Positions 32,791 through 44,510 of a stretch of DNA of 64,000 nt are shown here, piece by piece. Both the position numbers and the translations under genes were made by a program. How positions within the stretch are numbered: position 1 is the stretch's first letter; every line of letters begins with the position of its first letter. Source of the stretch: Micrasema longulum. Its lineage: Eukaryota > Arthropoda > Insecta > Trichoptera > Brachycentridae. Location: assembly GCA_022494885.1 (NCBI GenBank), contig JAGVSM010004517.1:310001-374000 (forward strand), written 5' to 3'. The notes under the pieces were generated by a model. The model made no database searches. It was given only the letters and a program-made list of their open reading frames with translations, and was not told where the DNA came from.

Positions 32791-32861
32791 CACCAATTGA
32801 ACGAAAAATGTTATTTTAAAAAAAGTTTTCAATACTTAAATCTCCACTTCGATTTTTTTTT

Positions 32862-33025
32862 TTCAATATTTCACGGGTGCAGCAGGTGGGAGAGAAAGGA
32901 TGTGCAAGGACGATATGTAAAATACACCGCAACACCCAGAAAAAATATGAAAAAAATATTTTTTGGATTTCTCTCTCGCAACTGGCGACCAACCAACCGC
33001 GCTATGGTGCTTGTTAAATAAACTG
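32862..33025 (-). repeat. SINE-2, antisense, B box deleted
   Basis: The minus strand reads GCACCATAGCGCGGTTGG, then jumps to CGCCAGTTGCGAGAGAGAAA, then TCTGGGTGTTGCGGTGTATT and CTCTCCCACCTGCTGCACCC. Against 7041-7245 it lacks about 35 bp covering the anticodon arm and B box. Confidence 0.75.
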
Positions 33026-33694
33026 CCCGTTTCAAGACATGATACATTACTTTAAAAAAAAATTTAAATGAATTGATTAATTGATTTTAAGCTTCGGTCT
33101 CGGGGGGTTAGAGCTAGTACTTACTCTAACATTATACGTCTATCTAATTCACGATACGACTAATTTAAAGGAACACATTGCGTGTAGTATAAAGGTGCTA
33201 GTACTGAGTACGATATGCATGGAATGACAGCACGCCCACAAACACATTAGCGACATCGGATCTGTTTCATTTTGTTTTTACATCAAACGCATGAAAAAAT
33301 ACATTTTTATTAATTAGAAAAACTGGAAAAATTAAGTTTATGGAATTAATGAGAAAAACATAAATATATTTTTAATCGATATCGATTTCATGTGGAGCAA
33401 GTAAAAAAAAAGACTGTGCTACTTTTTACAGTTCCTAGATCACTTGAAGCAAAATAGTATTTTCCTTTCAAACATAATATGTGATATTATCACAAACTAT
33501 CGAGATTCACTCCTACTTAATACCAATCCAGTGCATTATGTGCGTGTAAGGGAATAATATTATTGATTTATTTGGCGTTTATATCAAATTTAAGTATTAA
33601 AACAAAAACAAAAATCGGACAATTGCTTCACATTTTGAAATTGTTTTTTTTAAAATAAACTAAATTCCTTGATTCAAATCATTGTTTGATATGA
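33026..33694. other. Anonymous AT-rich DNA, no gene seen
   Basis: Nothing recognised. Confidence 0.4.
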
Positions 33695-33970
33695 ATATTA
33701 TCATCATCATCATTCCCTTTCCGCACGTAATGGTGCATAGGACACTGCATTGGTACACCAATCGCAGCGTATCTTATTTTTTTTTATTACGTAAAGATAA
33801 GATTATCACTCTTACGTTTCAGGTGCCAGTCCAGAGACTATGAAATATTTTAGTGTAAAAACACCTTTTTCTAATCAATATTTCATGTCAATCATGTCGG
33901 GAATCGAACATCGAACCCGAGACCTTTTGCATGGTAAGCTAAAGCGCTGACCACTACATCACCGGCCGAA
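33695..33970 (-). repeat. SINE-4, antisense, near full length
   Basis: From the plus strand: ATCATCATCATTCCC (3' microsatellite), TTTCCGCACGTAATGGTGC, CATTGGTACACCAATCGCAG, CACTCTTACGTTTCAGGTGC, GTCAATCATGTCGGGAATCG, AAGCGCTGACCACTACATCA, CCGGCCG (head). The best reference copy of the short form. Confidence 0.85.
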
Positions 33971-35545
33971 ATTAAATTTGAATAATATAATGATGATTAA
34001 AATATGTGTGAGAATAATTAAAGCAACGTGTAGCTTATAAGATAAATTTAGTAGCTTATAAAATAAAGTTTGTAAATTTAGATAATAATATTAAAATAAG
34101 CATTTATTAATGTAAGTAATATAATATTACTGTTAAATTACAAAGAACTCAAATAAATAATATTTCAAAATATGTGTACATAGTTACGTTGTTTTACTTT
34201 CTTCCATTAGCAATTTTTGTTTTTTTTTTGCAGTGCTTTTTGTCAATTAACAATTTAAAATCATTAATCATTAAATTTAAACGGATTTTCAAAAGCATGT
34301 TTTAAGTAAGTGATTGCATATTAAGATGACATACGAACTTGCACTATTTTTTATATTTAAACCACAGTAAATTTGAATGTCATTTCTTCCGGTTTTAAAA
34401 ACGTACCGATCTTTAATTAAAAATATAATTAAGTCACTGCTGTCGCAATTTACGTAATCAAATGTTAAAATTAAAAAATTAAGACACTACCTATTTAAAT
34501 CCGTTTAAACCGACGGTTGCAAAAATTAATTAAAATCACCGCGAAACATTACATCGTGTTCTTTAGTGCTTACCTCAAAACTTAGTATTATTTTTCAATA
34601 GTTTTTTTATGACAAATTCTCCATAAGCTTACTGACATCAATAATATTTATTTTAGTACGGTGACGATGTATATTAACACTTTTTATAGCTCATTTAATA
34701 GATAGGTAAAGCTTTAAAAACCAATTACTTAAAACATGTAAGCACTGTTTGTTAAACGCGTTTGAATTGACTACCGCGAAAAAACGGTCAAAATCACAAT
34801 GTAACATTAAAAATAGCATTAAGCACAATCTTGTTTTTTGCTTAACCCAAATTTCTGATAATACGAAAACACTTGTAAGTCTTATAAAACACAAGAGACG
34901 ACTGGATATAATTCTAAATTCGGGGCAACTCTTTAAACCGAGAACAGAGGATACAGACCCCTAGGCCCAGCGACCCACAAACCCTTCATTATAGGTACCC
35001 TATTCAAGGTACGCGAAAGAATGAAAACAAGATTTTAATGAATATCTACCCACCGAGTTCACATGGACCTACAATGGAAAAAAAGCACCAGCTGTATCCT
35101 AATGTCAACGCATTATTTTTAAATATTCATAAAGCGAACATTGAAACTTTTTACTTGATTTTTTATTATTTCTATTTATTCAGTAGCCATTGTGTGGGTC
35201 ATTTGCATACACGTCCCGGATGCTGAAGCGCTGGGTCTGTATTCGTGGCAATGCATCTTTAGGCGAGATTATGACGCTCGCTGCAGGTAAAGGATGTATT
35301 AGATTACACTTCCTCAATGGGCGAACGTGCAACAATGGGTAGGGAACTTTGTTAATGTTGAGATAATGTATTTAGGTCGTAATTATTCAAACTATTTTTT
35401 ACATCAGTAACTAATGAAATGTATTTTGAGATCTATGCTAAGTAGTTTGCAGTGTAGTTTTTTACAAGCACTCTAACGAACTTTTTAGATATCTACCGAG
35501 TAGGTATATCCTTTTCAATATTTTTTTTCTCTTTGATCGAATGTA
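33971..35545. other. Long anonymous stretch, no gene seen
   Basis: No coding signal. A weak inverted pair, GATACAGACCC...CCCAGCGA (34948-34972) and GCGCTGGGTCTGTATTCG (35228-35245), may mark the ends of an unidentified element. Confidence 0.35.
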
Positions 35546-35548
35546 ACT

Positions 35549-36100
35549 ATGTTACCAGTAATTAATATGTTTCTAAATATTGTGATTTTATTTATCGTTT
35601 TGATCATGGTTTTTCATTTTGCTCTTCTTAGGAGCGTACACTTTCCATTCCTCGACATAAAACTTCATTTTTCGACGATTCCTTTTTTGTTCAAAGTGCC
35701 AGACTTTGGAATGAGCTACCTCTTCATATATGATACGCAACTGCTCTAGTAGGACAAGAAACGCCTGAAACGTTACTTTATATCCTGAACACCCTTACCA
35801 CCGTTCATTTTTTTTTTTTTTTTTTAAATTATTTTTTCCATTTTTTTTCATTATTCCACATACCTTATCCTTTTATATGTATAAAATAATGTACTTTTAT
35901 TTAAGTTTATACGTGTAAGTCTTATTTCCTCATTAAAAAACAGCTGTTTTTTAAAAATTTATTAGGTTTTTTCATGTGTGTGTCTTTCCGTATATATTTT
36001 GTTTTTTAATTCAAATTTTTGACCAGTCCGTTTTTTTTGGTTTGAGGAAAGTTATTACTTTTAGAAATAAGTCCGTCTATGTAATTACTCTTTGAACTTG
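35549..36100 (+). mobile_element. CR1-like LINE, extreme C-terminus and 3'UTR, copy 2
   Basis: Frames read ERTLSIPRHKTSFFDDSFFV, QSARLWNELPLHI, stop, with an upstream stop before ERTL. The copy matches 7856-8407 over coding end and 3'UTR (GACCAGTCCG, TTACTTTTAGAAATAAGTCC), but here the 3'UTR continues uninterrupted through ACTCTTTGAACTTGAAG. Confidence 0.75.
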
Positions 36101-36279
36101 AAGATTTAAATTAATATAAAATTATTAAATTCTAAATAAGTATCATTATAAAATTATTGTTCAGTATGATTTATTATTAGTAACTAATTAATAATCATAT
36201 TTTTTAAAACTGAATCATGTTTCTATTTTTGATTAAATCTAAACAATATATCGTGATTTTTTACTATCACCATATTTTT

Positions 36280-36625
36280 TTTTATTTTAACGCCTTGTAG
36301 GCTTTTACGTGTTTAACATATATTTTTATATAAATAACAGATATGTCTTTTACACAAAAGGAACAAAAAAAATAAATGAAGTAATAAAAATAAGAAAATA
36401 AAAATATATAAATATTAATTTTACATATAGTACATACATAAATTTATTCCAGTAGAGAGAACAGAAGTTATTTTTTTCCGATCGGTTATATAAATAAAAA
36501 TCTTAAAATTAGAAGAAGTTAGAAAAAAAATAATTAAGAATACGGATACAAGTTAATGAAAGCTATACAATTAATATTATAATCCTGATAAATTAATAGT
36601 CTCTGCCTAATATGTTTAATGATGT
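36280..36625 (-). repeat. Family F, retrotransposon 3' region antisense
   Basis: ACGCCTTGTAGGCTTTTACG, AAATAACAGATATGTC and later AATTAAGAATACGG blocks align with 41641-41960. The T-rich start suggests an antisense poly(A)-type tail. Confidence 0.5.
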
Positions 36626-36639
36626 ATTGTATTTACGTT

Positions 36640-36870
36640 TGTTTGGACTAAGACAGTACAGGAGGATCAATTTAAGCTTTTTAATTTCACAAAATTCAAC
36701 TTGATTGAAAATTGAAGAAATATGAATGTTCAAACAATGGCAGAATAGTGAATGTCACAGCGTGTAAAAGGCTACTTAAACCACCCCATGACAGGTTGTA
36801 AGCCCTATAAATGCCTAGACTTCCATATTCTCTTCTCTAAAATGTTCCTTTTTAGAGAAGAGAATATACC
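36640..36870 (-). repeat. Family A unit, antisense, with terminal hairpin
   Basis: CAATGGCAGAATAGTGAATG, CCCATGACAGGTTGTAAGCC, AATGCCTAGACTTCCATATT; it ends in ATATTCTCTTCTCTAAAA, 7 nt, TTTTAGAGAAGAGAATAT, a perfect 18 bp hairpin at the switch to forward sequence. Confidence 0.75.
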
Positions 36871-37330
36871 TCTTTTTTAATATGCTAATCTTAAATGATA
36901 AAATTTGTTTTCAACCAATTTTTCTGGTGATGTAGGTAGGTACCTATGATTTAACCTTATGAAAAAAATATGTTTTTTTTAATGCAAAGTTAATGCTTCC
37001 ATAAAGATTTTTTTGAGAATTAATCAAAAGATTTATTTTTCAAAATAAAGCAAGGAATTTAATTTAACGGGATCGGTCCTTAGCTCTTCCTTACAGATCT
37101 CAAAACATAATCCTGAGTAATAGCTAATTTATTCCGACTTATCTTGAATGGGTAGATGCTTTGAAACTGGCGGAACAAATAGACATTTTAATACATTGCT
37201 TTTTGCATGTAGAAAATTAACCAGAATATACGGTACAACTCGGTAAAGCTTAATCTAAAGGGTGAAAGCACTACAATTAATGACATTTATCATAAGCGTG
37301 TTTTTATTTTTGATACGATTATTGGCAATA
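36871..37330. other. Anonymous DNA, no gene seen
   Basis: Nothing recognised. Confidence 0.4.
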
Positions 37331-37334
37331 GTAA

Positions 37335-37555
37335 GATCGGGTTGTGGTCCCGTGGCTAGTGTCTCGGACTCACGGCTCAAAAATGTGTGGTTCGGATCCC
37401 TCTCTACCCCAACTACATACCGTTTTCTAATAGTGAGTTATTAAAAAAAAAACAAATGAAAAAAAAAAATTACAACTCGTTGAAACTGGCCCTCAAAATT
37501 AAAGATTAATGTAAATCATAAAAACGCAAATATTTCTTTAAAAAAATAATTTTAA
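37335..37555 (+). repeat. SINE-3, near full length
   Basis: The head GGGTTGTGGTCCCGTGGCTA, GTCTCGGACTCACGG, B-box-like GTGGTTCGGATCCC, then CTCTACCCCAACTACAT, TAATAGTGAGTTATT, CAACTCGTTGAAACTGGCCC, GTAAATCATAAAAACGCAAA. Best copy of the family. Confidence 0.85.
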
Positions 37556-38310
37556 AAAAGATGACGTTTTTCATATCCATGTCGGGACTAAATATAAATA
37601 AATTTCGTGTTAAGTCGGGATTTGAAAATGAGTTTGAACATAAAATAAGCAGACGTATCATGCAAAATAATTAATACTTAAGTTAAATTATTGAAAAATT
37701 CAGCCGTTAATTTTTATTTTTTTTAAAGTTTATTATATTATATTTGTACATTGATGGACATATCACTAATGGTAATTTCTTTCAACCAACCAATCAAATT
37801 AAATATAATTCGTATTTTATCTCTCTTTCTTAAATACAATTTTTTACTTAAATTTTACATGTTCATTATAGCACGCTTGCCAATAGGGAAGTTCGGTAGT
37901 TTTTTATTTTGTTATTATTTAATAGGCTTTAAAACTAAGTTTCAAAAATTTATTTTTATGTATCGTAATATCATCGCTATGATTAAAAAAATTATATATC
38001 CTCTTATTTCCGTGACGTCACTAGTTATCTTCGGTAAGTTGTCCTGACTAGTGAGTTGTTTTGAGAACTTTGCGATAAAATTTGATGCTTTCATTATTAC
38101 CGAGCGTAACAAAACATTAATAATTTCAAAGTTCGCGTAGCACTGAACTCCCTCAGTTTATTGTACCTAAATATCTATATTTTTAATATTCAAAAAGTGC
38201 ATACTAGAAAATTTAAAGTTATATAAATGAAAATGTAATATATAAAGAAAAAACAAAAACAACTAAATCACCAATACACATCACGATAAAGAATTTATCT
38301 CTGCCTGTCC
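37556..38310. other. Anonymous AT-rich DNA, one TGACGTCA site
   Basis: A perfect TGACGTCA lies at 38013-38020. No gene is seen. Confidence 0.35.
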
Positions 38311-38525
38311 TGTTACTTCATGTTTCCTAATAATTTATTTATTTATTCACACTCTTTTGATGATACTCTTGTCTCTTTTAATGACACTCTTGTCTCTATT
38401 GATGACACTCTAGCTACCTATAGTATGGATGTTTGTTCTTTAAATAAAACCATCCCCATCCCACGAAACGATGCGATAACTCCAGCAATCCTCGACTTTT
38501 TCGGCAACTTATTAAACATCTAAAA
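38311..38525 (+). repeat. Family B copy with a 21 bp minisatellite
   Basis: About 2.7 units of a GATGAYACTCTTGTCTCTWTT-like 21-mer (38358-38411) precede the family B block GTATGGATGTTTGTTC, CCATCCCCATCCCACGAAAC, TTTTCGGCAACTTATTAAAC. A 67-codon frame reads through but its repeated FDDTLVS/FNDTLVS/IDDTLAT segments simply reflect the minisatellite. Confidence 0.65.
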
Positions 38526-38589
38526 GACATGTATCGATATTTTTTATATGCTCACACATATTGCTAGTTCTGTTTTATTCACTATTTAA

Positions 38590-38800
38590 TTTCAACAATA
38601 TTTTCAGTACTTCCAAATTTCTGTAGACAAGAACTGGATTCATGGAATATTTTCAGTGTGCATGTCGGTAAAATAATTTGGTCAGAATTTCACCCGCATC
38701 AACAAAAATTTCAATTCTTTATCTTCTCAAAGATCAACAAATGGGGGAATTGAAGAAATAAATTTATTTAAACATAGGCAGAAGGGTGATTTTGTATTGT
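38590..38800. repeat. Family A, forward stub joined to antisense part
   Basis: Forward ACAATATTTTCAGTACTTCC, GTAGACAAGAACTGGATTC switches near 38640-38685 to antisense TTCACCCGCATCAACAAAAA, TTCTCAAAGATCAACAAATG, AAACATAGGCAGAAGGGTG. Confidence 0.7.
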
Positions 38801-38929
38801 ATTTATTTTAGATAGTAGTACAAATAAAATTTTAACATCTACTTAGTTATACCTTAACTAATACTTAATATATTTATATATCTATATTTATATAAATAAT
38901 TTTAAAAACCGAGCATTGTTATGAAATCC

Positions 38930-39085
38930 AGACGCTTTCTGGTGGCATTCTACCTATATGGATGTTTGTTTTTAACAAAAGTCAATGCCATTCAGCATCC
39001 CTAATCTTTTTTGGCAACTCATTAAAAATTTTAAGTCATGGTACAGATTGTTTTGAGTTGCCTGGATTCCTGGGTCTGAAACCCT
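38930..39085 (+). repeat. Family B copy
   Basis: CTACCTATATGGATGTTTGT, TGCCATTCAGCATCCC, TTGGCAACTCATTAAAAAT, TGTTTTGAGTTGCCTGG, without the minisatellite. Confidence 0.6.
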
Positions 39086-39119
39086 CACCTTCCCTCGTAG
39101 GGTAGCGATGAATTTCGTC

Positions 39120-39250
39120 ATTACGCTGAACATGTTACACAGGGTGTAAAGTGGCCACTTAAATCAGCCACTGACAGGTGATAAGCCCTGTAAATGGCTA
39201 GACTTACATATTCCCTTCTTTAAAATTTTCTTCATCTCTGATGTAATGTA
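39120..39250 (-). repeat. Family A fragment, antisense
   Basis: CATGTTACACAGGGTGTAAA, GTGGCCACTTAAATCAGCCA, GCCCTGTAAATGGCTAGACT, TTCTTCATCTCTGATGTAAT. Confidence 0.75.
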
Positions 39251-40284
39251 CTACTTTTTAATTTGTTTTTTTTTTCATACTTTATGTAACTTAATTAAAT
39301 ATTTATAATTTATTTTATTAGTTGGTTGAAAAAAATGAGATTTAAAAATAACCCCGCCCATGAATCTCCAAAATCGTACAAAAAGACAAAAAAAGTTATC
39401 TATCTGACGGTTTTTATTCTGCTAAGGTGGGTTAGGTAGGTACAAAACAAATTAATTTGGCCGTTAGAAAATCACAGTTTATGAATAGTTGAGTAAGATT
39501 TCGTTTGTATTAGCAGCTCTATTTAAAATGCAAATAGTTTCATTGTGTTAATAACATGCAAATATCTCAAATGCTTTCTAAGTGTAAATAATGCGGGCAA
39601 AGAAATTACTTCCGTATTTAAGAGAAGGGTTGCGACTAAGCTCAGGGCATTATTAGTTAAGGGCTGATTTAGTCGCTTAGTTTTTGGTTAAACTTTTAAG
39701 AATAATTTGCATATGATAAGGGAGTTATTCTTTATTTTACTCCGCCCTTGGAAGATTGTCAAATAAGAAGAAAGTTAACTACAGGGTTGCATTAATACAA
39801 TTTACTTTTGTATTTAAATAGTAAATAAATACAATAATTTAAATAAATACAATAATTTCAAATGGCCAAATAAACTTTTTTTATTATTTATGCGCACATG
39901 TGCAGTACTTATTGAATTAAACTTTTTTTAAAATCAAAATAAATAACTTCACGCCTTGATACTTACAGGCTAATTTTATGAGACAAGTTATTATTTTTTT
40001 CAACATCTTAAAAATACATTAGTCTGAAGTATCTAATTAAATCAATTAAATTAAATCTCTTATTTCATTTTATTATATTACCAAAATTATTAAACATCGC
40101 TTTGATCATAACAAAACATATATTTTTCATTAAAAAAAAGTATCCCGGTAAAAAGGTTGTACATTTTATTTTCCGGTTTTTGCTGATGATGATATCTGCA
40201 TAATTTAAATACTCATAGGATGTCACTTAAGTGCATTAGATTATGGGTTTAGGCCCAAAATAAAAATATCACCTAAAAACCTTA
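39251..40284. other. Probably single-copy DNA, no gene seen
   Basis: No repeat of this window and no convincing frame. A short direct repeat AAATAAATACAATAATTT occurs twice near 39821-39859. Confidence 0.35.
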
Positions 40285-40620
40285 AAAGAATACGCGTGGA
40301 GGAGAATTTTGATGAGTAGGTATTTGAACACTGTTTTTCTGTTACTCTCTCGCAAATGCCTCCGCAATACTGTGCGAAAAATCTGCACATCAGACTGGTT
40401 ATACCTTACTAAAATCGATGTTTCGTTGTACCGTTTCCGCACCACAAAACTAAACCAATTCGGTTTTTTTTTTTTAAAAGAGGAGCAGAATGTATTTCTC
40501 GGTGTCATTACTTTTTGCGTTTTTTGGCTGATAAAACTAGTTGATTTTATGGGTTTTTGGATGGTTTTAATTCCCATGATAAACTATTTATCAAAAAACA
40601 AAACTTTAGGGACGCGATAA
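40285..40620 (-). repeat. Family C copy, antisense
   Basis: Reverse complement aligns with 9079-9450 over its whole length. Blocks on the plus strand: CCACGCGTATTCTTTTAAGG reversed at the start, CTCTCGCAAATGCCTCCGC, ACTGTGCGAAAAATCTGCAC and GGTTTAGTTTTGTGGTGCGG reversed. Two overlapping frames of about 100 codons, one per strand, are open by chance. Confidence 0.6.
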
Positions 40621-40876
40621 TAGTAAATATCTATATTTTGTAAAAAATCTCCGTTCTAGTGCCATAATCCAATGAGAAAACACGGGAATAGGTTTGTATA
40701 AAGAAAAGTTAGACCGCGTTTCCTTCTTACAGCTCAAAAAAACAACACTGTTTTTTCAATCAAAATTTCCAGTCGGCATTGAATGTGATTTTGCACTGCA
40801 TTGCATTGACTCCCAACGTTTAGTTAAATAAAATAAACCATAATATAAAAAATATAATTGACAAAGTTTAGCCTTA

Positions 40877-41119
40877 AGCTAGGGTTTCCTAGGACAGCGG
40901 TGCCCGTATTTTAACGACCGTAGTGAACGGTGATGCAGTGGACAGCCATCGTAAAGGTGATTAGAGAGTGGTTTCCTAGGAAAACGGTGTTAAATGGTGT
41001 TGATAACACCGTTTTCATAGAAAACCACACTCTAGTCACCTTTACGACGGCTGTCCACTGCATCACCGTTCACTACGGCCGTTAAAATACGGGCACCGCT
41101 GTCCTAGGAAACCCTAGCT
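40877..41119. mobile_element. Palindromic MITE, 243 bp, TTA target duplication
   Basis: Two 116 bp arms (40877-40992, 41004-41119) around an 11 bp loop differ at about six positions. The ends read AGCTAGGGTTTCCTAGGACA, and the flanks are TTA at 40874-40876 and 41120-41122, as expected for PIF/Harbinger-type insertion. There is no coding capacity. A transcript would form a nearly perfect long hairpin. Confidence 0.85.
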
Positions 41120-41122
41120 TTA

Positions 41123-41640
41123 GAAACAACAAAAATACAATAATAGTACATACAAGGAACTTAGTATTCATATTTTTTGGTCCAAAAATGAATTGCTTTA
41201 AAATTGATATTTATGTGAGTAGTATTAATTAGTCTTACAAAGTTATTTTATTTATATTTCTTACATTCCATTCGTATTTCGACTATCCAATAAAAAATAT
41301 TTTTAAGAAATTACTATTTATTTCAATTTAATGCGAACAACCCTGTTTTCTGATGACATATTTTATTACAGTTATTCGTTCACCTGCTTTATTTTACAAA
41401 ACAAGGAGATTTCTCGGGGGCTGGGATAATAGTTCCATTTAATTTATTTTACCTTCCGGCATCGGAAACTTTCGCACGGGAGTTGAGACGTTATAATAAT
41501 TATTGTATTTTATAATTAATTCTTGTCATTTGAGGGGGAAATAAAATATTACACGTAAACGATAAGACTGATTTTGACGAGACAGCAAACTAAATATCTT
41601 TGACAAGCTAGACACGAGAAACCTTTTTACTCTCAGTTCA
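41123..41640. other. Anonymous DNA, no gene seen
   Basis: GC-balanced near 41400-41490. Nothing recognised. Confidence 0.4.
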
Positions 41641-41960
41641 ATATTTTTTAATGTAATATTTTATTAATTTTAACTCCAATTAGGCTTTTACGTTTAAATT
41701 ATACGAAACATAAATAACAGACAATTAAAAAACGTACAGTATAATATGAGTAATTGTAATTCAGTATTTGAAAAAAAAATTCGTGTATGAAAAAATATTA
41801 GATGAAAATTATAGTCGGTATACAAAAAAAATGCTGTATAAGATATAGAAAATAACGCTCCATAAACAAATAAAATTGGAGGAAATGCGACTTACAGAAT
41901 TACAGAATAAAATTTTGAAAAAGATAGGTGCGTAACATTTTCACAAATGGATACTATAAA
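41641..41960 (-). repeat. Family F, retrotransposon 3' region antisense
   Basis: AACTCCAATTAGGCTTTTAC, AAACATAAATAACAGACAAT align with 36280-36350; the remainder is diverged. Confidence 0.5.
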
Positions 41961-42149
41961 AAATAAAATTTATTAAACAATAAGTAGCGCTAAAATGAAT
42001 TTCGTGTATGAAACCGGTTTTTTTACATTCGTAAACATTTTGTGTAAAAATAAACAATAAACCCCTTTTCAAACTCTTAAGAACGAATTACAAATTCAGG
42101 AAAAGTACCTACAATAGAAAAATATTTAATAATATTTTTTATAATATAT

Positions 42150-42965
42150 GCTGCAACTCATATGATCTTGAACGAGTGCAGAGAAAGTTTCGAAGATATA
42201 TTCAATTTAAATAAGGTCTACCTGTGTCAGAAATAAATTATAAATCCCTGATGACTGCTTTAAATTTACCATTACTGTCAAGCAGAAGGACCATAAATGA
42301 CCTCTTATTTATTTATAAATTATTGAATAATAAAAAAGATTGCCCCGAACTGTTAACTTTAATAAACTTTTGTATTCCACATAGACCAACAAGACTTAAT
42401 TTTTTGTTTTACAGTCATCATCGTGGTACTAATTATTCATTGAATTCGCCGATTATTCGCATGCAGCGACTTGCAAATCAATACAGTGATGATTTAGATT
42501 TATTTTATACCACGCCATTGATGATCAAGTCCTGTGTTTTAAAAAAGAATTAACAATTTAAAATTCAAATTATTATTAGTTCTGAACTTTTGCTTTAACT
42601 CTTTTCTCTTGTGTGTATAATTATTTTTTTAATTTATTATTGTTTAATATTAATATTTATATAAACCATGAAGTAAATTTTTTAACTTTCCTTTTAAAGC
42701 ACATTCTTTTTTTTCTTTTTCTCTTTTTCTTTTTTAAAAACTGCTATTTTCTTTTATTTTTCTTTCTTTTATAAAAGTAAATATTTATATTTGTTACAAA
42801 TGTAAAATTTCTTTTTTATATTTAAATACTGTTTACCATTGTATACTTTTCTCGATGTTTTTGTTCTTTTTTAATACTATGTTATTTTTTGTTGTATTTT
42901 TTTTTCACTGGTTTTATTATAATTATGTAAAAAAATCATAGACCGTAAATAAATAAAAAAATATT
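42150..42965 (+). mobile_element. Jockey/CR1-type LINE, C-terminus and 3'UTR
   Basis: The coding end 42155-42549 reads YDLERVQRKFRRYIQFK, stop, GLPVSEINYKSLMTALNLPL, LSSRRTINDLLFIYKLLNNK, DCPELLTLINFCIPHRPTRL, then HHRGTNYSLNSPIIRMQRLA and QYSDDLDLFYTTPL. This is the VQ..F.R...L..RR..D..F.YKLLN...PEL...PxRxxR...SPI.R segment of a non-LTR polymerase C-terminus. It has one early stop. The 3'UTR of about 415 bp ends CCGTAAATAAATAAAAAAAT. Very similar to 53170-53985 and clearly the same family. Confidence 0.85.
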
Positions 42966-43884
42966 AGGTCACGTTTTTGTAAGGTCACTTAACCATTCTC
43001 GAAGCAATATTTATAAAATTGAAAAAAAAAATACATAGTGCATTCTCTGATCTTCTGTTTTGCAATCATTACTTCGCGTATATAATTACTCGATTAATTT
43101 ACCTCAGAAAGTAATGGAATGTTCGTTATTGAATTTATATTCTTGTCCTAGGAACAAAAACTTAGCTTAGCATTGTGTGTAAGAAATGCACTATCGTTAC
43201 AAAGCATTTTATACGACTTTTTGTATATCATAAAGAGCATTTCATTCCGTTCAATGACTGGTGCATAATGAAATCCGATGCATCATTCCTTCTATAAGTA
43301 GGCATATAATTAAATGAGAATTTCACACTGTTTGCTTGCAGGTAGGGAAATTACTTGCATACTAATAGTACTGCATGCAGATTTATTTAAATGGGTTACA
43401 AAAATGGCCGGACGTTAAATCTTGCACCCCAATGACAAATTACACCCTAAAGAAGCTGTGATGAATTAAAGAATAAATTATTAAAAGTATAATGAGAATA
43501 TCCATTGATTAATTTTTACAATTGGTTAAATTAAAAACGTGTTTTACTTCTCACGTACTTTATCTATGTTAAATATTCACACACGTAAATTCAAGTATAA
43601 ATGATTTTTAATATGACTTTGATATTACTTTTATGGCTAAAAACATCAGTGAATTGATTTAACATTTTTATATTTAGATACCGTTGTATTTTAACATATT
43701 TCTAGTAATTTTACAAAAACATTGGTATGACTTACTAATCAGCCATCAAAATATTCTCATTATTAATCAGTTTTTTTTAATGGAGATATGTATTTGTGTA
43801 TCATTTACAATAAATTTTATGTTATTTTAGTTCGTTGAATAAATTGTTAGCACAAAAGAACAATTATCGCTTACCTTTGGCGGG
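42966..43884. other. Probably single-copy DNA, no gene seen
   Basis: No repeat of this window and no open frame of note; moderately complex around 43130-43440. Confidence 0.35.
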
Positions 43885-43965
43885 CCCTGTGGTATACTGG
43901 TCAAATATCTAGCCTTTTTCCAGAGACACCGGCTTGAATCCCGTTACGAGAGATGCGTATCTATA
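43885..43965 (+). repeat. tRNA-like SINE head, orphan
   Basis: GGGCCCTGTGGTATACTGGT, CAAATATCTAGCC, then CCGGCTTGAATCCCGTTACG resembles the A-box/B-box spacing of the other heads, but no body of SINE-1 to SINE-4 follows. Confidence 0.4.
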
Positions 43966-44389
43966 AAAAACAAAGGATCGTTATAAAAACACTTGCAATT
44001 TTTAAAATACAAGAATAGTTTTGACGTTTTTTACATTGCATTTCCATTTTTTTTTATTTCTGAATCAATTTTTTTTTTTAATAAACTGTTGTTTGTCAAA
44101 AATAGTTTAAAATGTATTTCTCTGCACGGAATTTGCGTGTGAGGAATTTATCACAAACAAACATGTACAGTACCATACTCAATTAATCAATAGTAAAATA
44201 TGAGTAGGTAGGTTTGTGAATAAAGTTCTAAAAAGGTAGTTCTGAAATACGAATTTTATTTTCATTTACTTTTATTATCCCTAAATAATATCCCTCAACA
44301 AGTATGCAGATAGGTACCCTTTATCAAAAATCTAGGGGTAGTTCTCATGGATATCGTTTGCAGAGATAAATTACTTTTAAAAAAATTAA
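43966..44389. other. AT-rich stretch, no gene seen
   Basis: Nothing recognised. Confidence 0.4.
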
Positions 44390-44510
44390 GTGAATTTAAA
44401 TACTGAAACGGACTTACCGGAAGGGTTTGTTCGAAATCTGGTTCCTATTTGCATAAATGCTTTAGAAAAAAGATACCCTAGTATAACTAAGAGAGTTGAA
44501 CGAAAGACAT

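Noticed and set aside
38320..38523. 67-codon frame with repeated DDTLVS-type segments, at first suggestive of a repeat protein
   Set aside because: The peptide repeat is the direct translation of a 21 bp minisatellite and the remainder is family B repeat sequence.
40269..40620. Two overlapping frames of about 100 codons, one on each strand
   Set aside because: They lie wholly in family C; the other copy at 9079-9450 does not keep either frame.
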